From assembly GCA_028274465.1 (NCBI GenBank), contig CM051458.1, positions 16,941,566-17,005,565 on the forward strand: 64,000 nucleotides of DNA, in the 5' to 3' direction. Position numbers and translations under genes: made by a program. Positions 47,130 to 58,221 of the stretch are shown here, one piece after another; the first letter of the stretch is position 1; every line of letters begins with the position of its first letter. The stretch comes from Plantago ovata (Eukaryota > Streptophyta > Magnoliopsida > Lamiales > Plantaginaceae). Under the pieces are notes generated by a model, which was given only the letters and a program-made list of their open reading frames with translations, ran no database searches and had not been told where the DNA came from.

Positions 47130-48532
47130 TGATGAACGTATTTTTGACGCGTTCATCTTGTCTTTTTTACCTTCTTTTGCTATCTTCTAGCCTTGTTTTT
47201 TGGTTAGTTTTGTAGAATAGTGTCACGTTTTGTGTTTTTTGCATTTTCAGGCACTTAGGTAAGAAACGGCGTTTTTGGAGCTAAAAACGAGCCTTTTTGA
47301 TGGAAAGATGGCCCCGTTGAAGTTCCCCAATATCCGTGGCTTGTTCGTAAGTGTTTGAGTATCAATAAGCATCGAGAAGGATGAGTCCAAGGCACCCGAG
47401 GGCCATGCGAGGGCAAAAAGATTGAGTTTGAAGACAAAAATCTGCCCAGGTCCAAGCTAAGCGCCTGGAATAGTGAAGCGCTCCGCTTCAATTTCCAGGA
47501 GCTTTGGCACAGAAGCCAAGCGAAGCGCTTGGAGTGCCCGAAGCGCTTCGCTTGCCAAGCGCTCCGCTTGGCTTCTCCAAGCGGACCGCTTGGCAGCGGT
47601 TACGTTTTCGGATTTTCCTTCTTAGATCTGATCTTTGATCATTTTTTGAATATCTTTTGAACTGTAACTTGGTTTTGGAGAGCTCCTAAGCCCCAAAACT
47701 CATAGAATATTTAGATTACATTGTATTTTAGCTTGGGATTCAAGGTTTTGATTGAGATTCATCCTTTGTAATCATCTACGGAGAGGTTTTCTTTGCTTCC
47801 CACCGATTAGTGACAGCTTTGGCGGTAACTTTTATCACTCTCTTGTCTTGTAGTTTGATATGATGTATTCTGATTATTATTCATATGAATTGATGTCTAT
47901 GTTGATGAATATGAGTAGCTAAATCTTTTGTGTTGGTGGTAGAATGTAGAATATGCATGCTATGGGTTATGTTTATGCTTACATGAGATTGTGATTCAAT
48001 CTTGCTGCAAATCCCTTCATATGATTCTTAGTTGCCTATAAAATATATTTGAATTGAGTATAGTGACAAACTCTTGGTCAATGAAAGCTATAGGATTGTA
48101 TGTTAGAGATTTGCAGCATGCTAGATAAATTGTGTTGGTGACAAGCACCTCTAAAGTATTGATAGTGATCTTTCATGATGTGTGTCTTAAATTTGCCTAG
48201 ACGAGTTGCTTAGCAGACTTGATCGAAGGTTCTACGCACTGAACTTGTGAGCATATACGTAACCCATGCATGTGTATTTGATTTCTACCACCAACCGTTT
48301 TCCAAAACTTGTTTACAACAATCTGATTTCTCGTTGCTTTTGTTCAAAGGAAACGATTCTCTAAACATTTGAACTCGTTGACTGAAATTACTTGCAAAAA
48401 CCTCAAGCAAAGCCACGTTAGGTCCCGAGAGAACGACACTCGGAGACAACTTGCCATTGCACTCTAGTTTGTGTAGTGATAAATGTTCTTAGGCTTTTAA
48501 ACAAATTTAATTGGTGAAAAACGACATCATCA
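47130..48532 (+). repeat. G array LTR 3 (1403 bp)
   Basis: This is the outer 3' LTR, preceded by PPT TTTGGGGAGTT and followed directly by the GATGC duplication. Confidence 0.95.
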
Positions 48533-48537
48533 GATGC
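48533..48537. repeat. Target site duplication of G array, right (GATGC)
   Basis: It matches 36530-36534. SIRE-a pol resumes immediately after. Confidence 0.94.
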
Positions 48538-51500
48538 ATAACCATCACTGGAGTTCTTTATGTCAAAAATCTTAAGTTTAACCTTTTCAGCATGAGTTAG
48601 TTTGCTGACAAAGGATACTTCATCGAAATTAAAAGTGATGAATGTAAACTTGTAGATTTTGAGACTAAAAAGGTTATAATGATTGCAAGAAGATCAGGAG
48701 GCTTGTACACCGTTGATTGGTCTTCAGCAAACGTTGAAAAATGCCTTGTCTCAGATCATGATTGCCTTGCTGAAAAAGCATGGTTATGGCATAAACGAAC
48801 AAGTCATCTAAACTTCAAGACGCTGAATAAGCTGTCTAAAAAGGCACTTGTAGTTGGATTACCTAGGGTTACTTTTAAGAAGGATGGTGTTTGCAATGCA
48901 TGCCAGCAAGGAAAGCAAACCAAATCTTCTTTCAAGAACAAGGCAGTACCGTCAACTACAAAACCTTTACAACTCTTGCACATGGACTTGTTTGAATCTT
49001 CTTCAACAAGCTATGCTGGTAAGAAGTATGGTCTAGTCGTGGTAGATGACTATTCAAGATTCACTTGGGTGGTATTCATCAAGCACAAATCTGAAACCAA
49101 GACTGAAATACCTACCTTGCTGAATAAGCTTGAAGTCATGAAAAATGACAAGGTAAAAGTCATAAGGAAAGACCATGGTACTGAGTTTGTAAACCAGTAC
49201 ATATCTGAATATTGTACCTTAAAACGTATTCAACATCAGTTATCCTTAGTAAGAACACCACAGCAAAATGGTGTTGCTGAACGGAAGAATCGTACCCTGA
49301 AAGAAGCCGCAAGAACAATGCTTGCTGAAACTGAAATAAGTGAGGCTTATTGGGTTGAAGCGATTAATACCGCCTGCTATACTCAAAACATATGTTTGAT
49401 CACTAAGGAATACAACAAAACTCCTTATGAATTGTTTGTTGGAAGACCTCCTAACATCACTCATCTAAGAGTATTTGGTTGGAAGTGTTTCGTTCTTAAC
49501 AATGGTAGAGAATACCATAGAACATTTCAACCAAAGGCAGACGAAGCGATATTTCTTGGCTACTCCTTGCATAGTAAAGCTAATAGAGTTTACAACAAAA
49601 AGGCACAAAAGATTGAAGAATCTGTGCATGTTGTATTCTACGAAAAGTCACAAGGTGTGCCTGCTGAAGAAGAAATATCAAAATGTATGAAAAAGCTAAT
49701 CATACAAGAGCAAAGAACTGAATCTGATGCTAGGAAAATCAAGTCAATTGAACTAAATGATGATTCTGACAATGACTCTCCTCCCCCAAGTCATGACAAG
49801 ATAAAAATAGTTCACGACAAAGAATTTCCAGCAAAAGATGCGGTTGCTCCGGAAGTTGCTGAAATAACGCAATATCCAGTGCCTGCTGATGAAATACCTC
49901 AATCCAGCAATGCTGAACAAGCAGTTGCTGACGAACAAATCTCAGCAGAGACACAAATTCCCAGTAGTACTGAACAAGTACATACTGAAGAGTCACATGC
50001 TGATGAGCAAACATATCCTGATCCAACAAACAGGAAACCTGTTAATAAATGGATTAGAGATCATCCCTCTACGGATATGATTGGTGATATTAATAAACGC
50101 CAAGTGACTAGATCCAAAGCTACTCACGGACTTGCTGAAGAAGCAAATGTCGTAGAAGTAGAATCTTTATTCTCTTGCTTTGTGTCAGAAATTGAACCTA
50201 AAACCATAGAAGAAGATTTGAAGCATTCTGAATGGATAAAGGCAATGCAAGAAGAAATGGATCAATTTGAAAGGAACAAAGTCTGGAAGCTTGTGCCACT
50301 TGCTGAAGATAAGAAAGCTATTGGTACAAAGTGGGTGTTCAGAAACAAGCTGAGCGAGTCTGGTGATGTCACAAGAAATAAAGCACGCTTAGTTGCTCAA
50401 GGTTACTGTCAGACTGAAGGATTGGACTATGATGAGTCTTACGCTCCAGTTGCAAGATTGGATGCAATTACGCTTTTCTTAGCTTTTGCTGCTCACAATG
50501 ACTTCATTGTTTACCAAAGGGATGTTAAAAGTGCATTCTTAAATGGTGAACTTGCTGAAGAAGTCTACCTAGAACAACCCCCTGGCTTTGAACTTCCCTC
50601 AGAAACCAAGATGGTATATAAGCTTCAGAAAGCTGTATATGGTCTAAAGCAAGCACCAAGAGCATGGTATGATACCTTGGCTAAGTTCTTGCTGGAAAAT
50701 GGTTTCAAGAAAGGTGAAGTTGACAAAACATTATTTACCATGAACCATGATGGTAAAATAATCTTAGTTCAAATTTATGTGGATGACATAATTTTTGGAT
50801 CTAAGGACAAGGAACTTTGTGATGATTTTGCCAAACTCATGACAAATAAGTTTGAAATGAGTATGATGGGAAAATTGAATTATTTCCTAGGATTGCAAGT
50901 CAAGCAACTCAAAGATGGAATATTCATAAATCAAGCAAAGTATGCGAAAGAAATGCTCATAAAGGTTAGGATCAAAGAGGATGAGAAACCTGAAAAGATC
51001 CCTATGAGTGTTGGTACAAAATTGAGCTATACTAAAGAGGACAAAAGTGTTGAAGAACACAAGTATAGGAAGCTCATTGGTTCCTTGTTGTATCTAACAG
51101 AAAGTAGACCTGACATTCAGTATGCTATTTGTGTGTGTGCAAGATTCCAATCTGATCCAAGAGAATCACACTACAAAAAGGCAATCAAGATACTGAAATA
51201 TGTTAAAGGTACAGTCAATGTTGGATTATGGTATCCTAAAGATTCTGGACTTTAATTGGTTGGATATTTTGATGCTGATCATGGTGGATCAACTCTTGAT
51301 AGAAAAAGTACCTCTGGAACTTGTCAGTTTTTGGGTACTAGATTAATATCATGGTTCAGCAAGAAGCAAACTTGTGTCGCCAATTCATCTACTGAATCTG
51401 AATACATTGCAGCTGGTTGTTGCACAGCTCAAATCCTATGGATTCAGCAACAATAAAGAGATTATGGTATTTCTGCAAAGAAAACACCAATCTTTTGTGA

Positions 51501-51726
51501 TAATACAAGTGCTATTGCAATTACGCAAAATCCTAAGTTTCACTCTAGGACCAAGCACATTGATATTAGACATCATTTCATTAGAGATCATGTGGAAAAA
51601 GGTGATATTGAGGGTGTTAAAGTAGGAACTGAAGATCAGCTTGCTGACATCTTTACGAAGCCCCTACCAGACAATAGGTTCGCAATGCTAAGGTATAACC
51701 TTGGATTGATTGAACTACCTCAATAA
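48538..51726 (+). pseudogene. SIRE-a pol: protease end, integrase, RT and RNase H
   Basis: Integrase inserts the DNA copy, and RT with RNase H makes it. After the protease end, WHKRTSHLN and CNAC form the integrase zinc finger. Its catalytic residues are all present: [27 protein letters not shown] has [26 protein letters not shown] and YVDDIIFGS, with both catalytic Asp. RNase H has YFDADHGGSTLDRKSTSG, then STESEYIA and RTKHIDIRHHFIRD near the end. The frame ends at TAA 51724-51726. Only three stops interrupt it: TAG 48598-48600, TAA 51253-51255 and TAA 51454-51456. There is no frameshift. The long central frame (from 48679) is 858 codons. It looks recently disabled. Confidence 0.94.
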
Positions 51727-51746
51727 GGAATATACTTGGCGGAGTG

Positions 51747-52090
51747 CTGAAACAGGTATTCAGTAAGCCAAAGTATTCCTATTTTACTGATTTCTTCTAA
51801 GAAATGATAAGTCACTACATGATTGCTGAAACAGGCATTCAACAAGTAATTCCTTCAAAACGGGTATTTGTTAGGAAACTTGACCACTTGCTGAGACAGG
51901 CACTCAGTAAGAGAAAGAACTTATGGATTGCTGAGACGGGTACTCAGACAATCAAAAGATACTGAAACAGGTATTCAAGTATCAAAGGAACTTTCTGAGA
52001 CGGGAACTCAGAAAAAGAGCAAAGCTCATCTCTCAGATTTTACCAAAGGATGTCTCAAGTGCAAAAGAATTTACTGATACGGGAAATCAG
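51747..52090 (+). repeat. Array of seven 17-base imperfect palindromes
   Basis: Copies start at 51747, 51826, 51891, 51931, 51962, 51995 and 52074. Each is exactly 17 bases of form CTGARACRGGNAYTCAR (for example CTGAGACGGGAACTCAG), with one copy CTGATACGGGAAATCAG. Spacing is irregular (31-79). Confidence 0.85.
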
Positions 52091-52480
52091 AAATGTCTTT
52101 TAAAACTAAAAGAAAATATGAGATATCTAAGTAAGGGGGAACTTTCAGCAAGTATCTAGATTGTTAATTCAAACTCGCTGAAAAGATTCTTGTCTATTTC
52201 AGCAAGCAATCTATCCCTTAATACTCGGTAAAATCAATTTGTGATGTTAAACTGGCACAGATAAACTCGCAATAATCATGACATGAAATTCAATCGTGGC
52301 CATTGATTAAAAGGAGTTACTTATCTAACGGCTAACAAAATAAAGAGAGAGAGTGCTCTGACGGTTTTAGTTAGTGGGCCACTACACATTCAATGCAAAG
52401 GCTCCACTAACTCCAGTGTTTCTCTGTTTTACCCTTGCTGAGTGCTCAAGTCGATTGAGTTTCTCACACACCAGAGACAC

Positions 52481-52489
52481 TATATAAAG
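52481..52489 (+). promoter_or_regulatory. TATA-like box upstream of SIRE-a 3' ORF
   Basis: TATATAAAG, with the ORF start codon at 52624 about 140 bases downstream. The position fits an internal promoter. This is sequence resemblance only. Confidence 0.4.
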
Positions 52490-54692
52490 AAGAAGTTAGA
52501 GAAATGACAAAATTCTTTAACTCACATTTCCTTTCTCTGCAAATTCTAGCCTGAATCTACTGTACCTCCGGTCAAAAAGCAAACTATCTCTTTTCGTACA
52601 ATCTTTCTTGCTCTACATAAGAAATGGCTCCCAAGAGACAGTTATCTAAGTCCTCAAAATCGTCAAAGGTTGACAGTGCTGAAACACGCACTGCTCCGGT
52701 GACTACTCTGGCCCCAGACACGACGAAAGTTGTGTTGAAAAACGACCGAATCATTGTAAAACCTATGCCTCTGTCATATCTTGACACTGCAAAGTGTGAG
52801 ATGTTGATGCAATGGGGAGGGTTTGCAAAAGAAAAGTACATTAGGTACTTTTATGAACAAGAACTTGATGACCAAAATGAAGAGGCGCTTGAGTTTATCA
52901 AGCAGCAAGGCCTCATGAACTTTATCTCTGCTCGCACTAAGCAAGTGAGCATGATTGATACAATGGAATTCTACAACAATGCAGAAATCCAGTCCCTTAC
53001 AGACAGTAATGGAGTCATTGAAAAGTGATCCTTACTTATATTCAGAACACGCAAATCGTCCTGAAATGGACTGATTTAGCGGAAATCTTTCAGATTCCAA
53101 CCACTGGAACTGAAGATGACGTCACTACCACTGACGAAGAAATAGAAGCTTTCTACAGTGACGTCAGAAATGCAAAAATGAAGAAAGGCGAGATAGCTCC
53201 CGTGACTTGGACAAAGCACGTTAAGAGAAAGCATCTCTGCCATTCACTTGGTCTAGTAGCTCTGCTACTGATTAAAGTTCTTGACTCCCAAGTTGGAGGA
53301 ATTGACCAAGTAGGCCTGAGAAGATGGCCATTGCTGATGCATATCTATGAAAATAAAACGGAACTTAACTGGGCTAAGTACATTTTCAACAGGCTTGTTG
53401 ATTGTGTTTCTAAGTTCAAGGTTAAGGTAGAAGACAACAAGGTCTCACCTTCCTTTCCAGTTATGTATGGAATCAAGATATGCTATATCCTTGAACATTT
53501 CAGGATTCAGCTAAGAAACCCATTGCCAATCAAGAAATCTGTGTGCAATGTGGGAAGATCTTTCTACAAGCAGAATGTACCTAAGATTGCTGGAAAGAAA
53601 ACTAAGAAGACAACAACTGCAAATGTTGTCAGCACAAGCCAGCAAGAAAGGTATACAACAGCTGCAGATGTTACCACTCAGCAACTTAGAGATGAAACTG
53701 CTGTTGGTGGTGGTAACACAAATGAAACTGCTGTAGAAAATCAACAAGGTACGTGTACAACACCAATTGCTGAAAATGCAACAATAGATGACTCTGGGAA
53801 ATTGGAGAAATCTAAAAAGAAAAAGAGGAAAGCTGATGATGACACTCAGACTGCAGCGTCATCAGCAAATCCCGTGTACCTAAGAGGAAACGGACAAGCA
53901 ACAAAAGAAAGAAGACACTGGCTTCCCAGTCAGTCCCTGATGTCCAAGACTCCTCAGTCAATTCCCAGACAAATGCTGAAACGCATTTGGCAGTAGATGT
54001 TGCTGAAGTAATTACTGAAACATATATCAGCAATGTTGAAGTGTTTGCGGAAGCCTTCAACAATCAACTCAACGTTGATAACTCTACTGAGAATAGACCA
54101 CAAGGCAGTGGAAATGAAATTCCTGCCCAAGTCCCGGATATCTACATTGTAGATAATTTAGATGATCCAACTCTGGAACCAGCAAGTGATATTGCTGCTG
54201 ATCTGCAAAGAGCGGCACTTGCTGATGCTGCTGAAAAGATGGTTGCTGAACAAGCAACTCATCAAGTTGTTGAAACCCAGCTTGCTAAAGAACCAGTTGC
54301 TGAAATAGCAATGGTTCCACGAACCTGAAGTTGCTGAAACTCAAGAAGCATTATTCAACGACGCATGTCATGATGCTGAGAATATTGACCCAAGTTCACC
54401 CAAGACATCAATTGACAAAGTCCAACTTGTACTGGATAACTTAAGCAAACAAATGGAGTTTGAAATTGAAGAATCATCCAACAAGTCAATTGATCTCTTC
54501 ATGACAAGCAGTGAGCTTAAAGGTCAAGATGCTTCTGCTCAACTTGTCATTTCAGAGACAAGGGAGATTGCTGAAACCGCACAGCTTTCTCAATTAGATC
54601 AAAACCAGAAGTCTGCTGAAGAAACAGTCCAAAAAGCTGAAGAAACTGTTAATGCTGAAAGGACTGAGCCACAACCTGTCCTTCCTCAGCAG

Positions 54693-55061
54693 GTAGTTAA
54701 TTCAACCATCAGTAAAACTTCAAATTCTGAAAATTGTTCTTTTGCTAAAATTATTCTTTCTCTACAGACTTCTCAACATGCAAGTCAGATGGTTGCTGAA
54801 GCCTCTGCACCAAAACCAACACTCCCTGCTCAGCAGGTAGTAAATAATTTTGGTATAAAAACTAAATTTGACAGCTTAGTACTTGTGTCTAATTTTAATT
54901 TATTTCAGGATGAACAAATGGAGGATGCTACTCAAGCTCCTCATGGAATGGAAATTGTACTACATGAGCTTGCTGACTCTCAGCAGGTAAATCATGTTTC
55001 AGATATAAACTCTAAAACAATTCTCCAAACCAATCCTGATCTAAATAAAATTCTTTTTCAG
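54693..55061 (+). other. Three in-frame GT-AG intron-like units in 3' ORF
   Basis: The units are 54693-54767 (75), 54837-54908 (72) and 54987-55061 (75). Each starts CAGCAG|GTA and ends in a T-rich tract plus CAG. All are multiples of three and keep the frame open, as in exitrons. They are AT-rich compared with the 69 and 78 bases between them. Confidence 0.55.
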
Positions 55062-55982
55062 GCTCAAAAGGAGACCACTGAAGTGGTACTCATCACTGAA
55101 GATCAGCAAGTTAGTTTTGAAGAACTATACTTGAACTTCAAGAGGACAACTTTGTCAAGAGTTGGTAAGTCTGTCAGCAACTGGCAAAGGTACAGGAGAA
55201 TGGATTTCTCAGATCTTCACCTTCATCTCTCAAACGAGAAAAAGAGATCTTCTCTGTGAAAGCTCGAAACATTTGTCCACTCCATCCTTCCTGAAGAAAT
55301 GACATATTCTCAGCAAATGAGCTCCAATCTGATTGCTCAAATCAGAGAGAATATGAAGGCCAAATTTAAGAGTGCCTCTCCAGCTGAACAAGCTGTGATG
55401 CTCAAAGGTCTTTTTGTTCCTGTGGTGGCTGATCCCCACAAGTTAACTGAGGAAGAGGAAGTGACAAGTGTTGCTTTGTATAAGCATGTTGAGCTAGTCA
55501 TTCTGACAGATGATGAAGAAGAAGAAGAAGATGAGAACATTCCCACTGATCCCAGTGATGATGAAGGGAAAGATTCTGAGGACAAGAAAGACGACGATGA
55601 TGACAATCAAGGTCCAAGTCCTGGTGCTGGTGGATTGAAGTTAACAGTTGCTGAAAATACTCAATCTGACAATCAGCAAGCTGAACAACAACAATCTCAG
55701 CAAGAATCTCAACCTCCTGCTGATGCTGAAAATCAAGCACCTGTGCAAGGTGCTGATACTGAAGAAGAATACGCCAGAAAAAGGGCTGCCTTGAAAAATG
55801 GCAAAAGTCCAGTTTCTGATGCTAAGGTTACTAAAGAAAACCTTGAAGATGAGGATGAAGAAGATGAAGATTACCAACGCGCTCTACAAAACAGTCTAGT
55901 GATCCATGCAAGGCATACGCAGGATCTAGAAATTGGTGAATCTTCAAGACCAAAATCAAAGGAAGTTCCATCCCTTCCACTT

Positions 55983-56200
55983 ACTACTGGCGAAACTCCA
56001 GTAATTGAGCCACAAACTCAATTGATAAAACTAACTACTGGCGAAACTCCAGTAATTGAGCCACAAACTCAATTTATAAAACTAACTACTGGCGAAACTC
56101 CATTTATTGAGTCTCAAACGTTGCCTTCAGCAACTACTCAATTAAAACTAACTACTGGTGAAACTCCAGTCGTTGAGTCTGAAGCGTTGCCATCAGCAAC
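55983..56200 (+). repeat. In-frame TTGETPVIE tandem repeat (4 units)
   Basis: The units are 51-60 bp and include ACTACTGGCGAAACTCC. The copy number differs from SIRE-b (about 3 units, 17935-18080 on the minus strand). Confidence 0.8.
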
Positions 56201-57956
56201 CACTCAACAAAAAGGAAGTGAAGCTACTGACAAAGGCTCAAAAGTTGCTCAACTTGATGAATCTGAGGATGATGACGACTTGTCAGAAAATGAAGATGAA
56301 CTGTCCAAGCGAGACCCAAAAGTTGTTCAGATTCCTCCTCCTGATTACATCAATGATTTAGACGATGGTCTAAGAGAAGAATTGCTGATGCGTGATGATC
56401 AGTTTGCTTCAGAAATTAAGGTTCATTCCTTAACACCTCATTTAGTGCGTTCCCAAGAGTTGAGGAGTTTACTCCCAGAATTCTAGCACTAAAGCAAATC
56501 CATGATGCTTGCAAAGCTGAAGATGAGGCATTGCTTGCTCTGAGCCCACTAGACATTGGAAAGATATTGGCTACAGTGCTGAGACGCACTACAACTTTGA
56601 CAATAGCTCAGAAAGACATCAATCTTTATCACAAGAGCTATGAAGAAGATGTAAGTCAAGCGCTCAAGCTTGCAAAGAATGCTCTCGTCAAGGCTCAGAA
56701 TATTATGGATGAGAAGGTGCAACAGAGAAAAGACATGAAGAGAACATGATGAATAATCAAAAAGAGTTGTCAACAATGAACTCTGACCAACAGGCAATCA
56801 TCATGAAGTATAACAGTCTCAACACTCTTGCTTAAAATTGCAATGAGTTTTATTCTCTACACATCACTCCGATGTTGCAATCCATGTCTAAGGGGGAAAA
56901 GAGGAATACTAGAAAGAGCAACCAAACCCCTCCTACTCCTGCTGCTGATGTGCCTTTGCCCATAGAACCGCTTGCTGAAAAAGAGCAAAGTTCTAAAAGA
57001 CAAGCAGAATCTGAGTTAAATTCAGCAAGTACCAAAAAGAGAAAAACCACTGCTGAAACTCAAGATTTATGTCATACTGAAAGTCATCACAATCTGAATG
57101 AAGATGATGAAGAAGATGATGACAATCAAACAATAGCTCAAGCCATAAGAGCTAGACCCTTAACAGCCGTGACTCCGTCTGGCCACTCAAAGCATTTCTC
57201 GTCTGACTCTTCAGCAAGAGATCAAGACAATGCTAAAACAAGAAGAAGAAGGCAAAGACAGGAAGAGAAAAGGCTGGCCAACATTGCTATTGGCTCCGGC
57301 ATTGAATATACAAAGACCAGTAATGAGGAAACCACTCAGAATGTAATCAGAAACATTCATGGTTGCTGGATCTTAAAGCTGGAAGACTTGCTGGTGAATG
57401 AGTTCTTTCCTACAGCCATATTGAATCAAATGTTCAAATGGATTGAACTCAAGGTCCAAAGAAATCAAAGGGAAGAATCCCTCCCAAGAAATGTTGCTGG
57501 GAAATGGTTGAATCTAGAGGTCTATGTAAGAAGAGTTGCCATTGGTAAGACATACATGCAGGAACCAAATCTGATCAAACCACCTGGCATTGCTTACTAC
57601 TCAGACCCGGTAACAAAGAAACCTAAGAAGAAACTTGGATTGATTCCTTATGAGTACTTCTATCTCACCGCTAAGGATCAAGAAGAAGATCTTCTCTGGC
57701 TAAGAAAGATTCATCCGAAAAGCATTTCAGATACACAGCTTCTCCATGCCAGCAATTGGGGCATGCATTTGTGGGTAATTAATTACATGGAAATGAATGC
57801 TGAAAAGCATCATCATACTGCCTGCAAAAACGCAAGAATTCTTCAACTACAAGTCCGTAGGCTTCTGGAAAACTACGAAAAGGACTGTGTTGATTTACTG
57901 CACTTGCTGAGAAGAGTGTAAGAGAGATTTTGAGAAAATCCTCTGAAAGAGCTTAA

Positions 57957-58221
57957 GTCCCTGCAATAGTTTTTGTTAAAGTTTTTGCTTGCTGATTCTG
58001 TTTATGTTAACTATGCTTTTTCTTGTAAACTTCTGAATGATAACTATCAGCAATGAAATCTTTTGACTCTTATTGGTTTTTGATTATGCAATCTATTTAT
58101 GCTTACTGTTTAATTATTCAAGTATGCTTGCATTAATCAACTGATTTATTCAACATCAGAAACCTCTAAAAGGGTAACGATTAATTTATCCATGGATTGC
58201 TAACATCAAAAGGGGGAAATT
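57957..58221 (+). other. SIRE-a 3' untranslated region and polypurine tract
   Basis: A short AT-rich stretch ends in AAAAGGGGGAAA (58208-58219), the PPT, two bases before the 3' LTR. Confidence 0.87.

Larger units (their letters stand above)
36535..48532 (+). mobile_element. Tandem G array: LTR-interior-LTR-interior-LTR
   Basis: Three LTRs of 1403 bp each alternate with two interiors (3884 and 3905 bp). A single GATGC duplication flanks the whole, so it entered or arose at one insertion site. Both interiors share the same gag frameshift, the same protease stop, and the same missing zinc knuckle. Unequal crossing-over between LTRs of sister copies is the simplest cause. The interiors encode only gag-protease and lack the ORF2 seen in G-long. 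Confidence 0.94.
51727..52623 (+). other. SIRE-a spacer between pol and 3' ORF
   Basis: This 0.9-kb stretch is non-coding. It holds seven 17-base CTGA..TCAG motifs (51747-52090), a 16-base copy of the LTR start (TTTGTTAGGAAACTTG, 51867-51882), and a TATA-like box (52481) about 140 bases before the 3' ORF start. Confidence 0.8.
52624..57956 (+). pseudogene. SIRE-a long 3' ORF (position of Sirevirus env-like gene)
   Basis: The function is unknown. The frame starts at ATG 52624 (MAPKRQLSKSSKSSK) and would end at TAA 57954-57956, about 1770 codons. Breaks: a lost base in the A-run near 53023, a shift near 53870-53990, TGA-type breaks near 54328 and 55259, shifts near 56450 and 56740, and a last one near 57890. 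The N-terminal part (MEFYNNAEI, then VLKWTDLAEIFQIPTTG, and HLCHSLGLVALLLIKVL) resembles the putative plant transposon protein domain seen in gypsy elements. The middle is acidic, Gln-rich and Ala-Glu-rich with a TTGETPVIE repeat. The C-terminus has WILKLEDLLVNEFFPTAI and GLIPYEYFYLTAKDQEEDLL. No signal peptide or clear membrane segment is visible. SIRE-b carries the same ORF. Confidence 0.82.

Noticed and set aside
53025-53996. A separate 323-codon gene
   Set aside because: It is the continuation of the frame from 52624, split by one lost base in an A-run. Translation across the break makes one continuous domain.
52624-57956. True envelope glycoprotein in SIRE-a
   Set aside because: I see no signal peptide, no clear membrane anchor and no Cys-rich ectodomain. 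The sequence is acidic and Gln/Glu-rich, so env-like is only a positional label.
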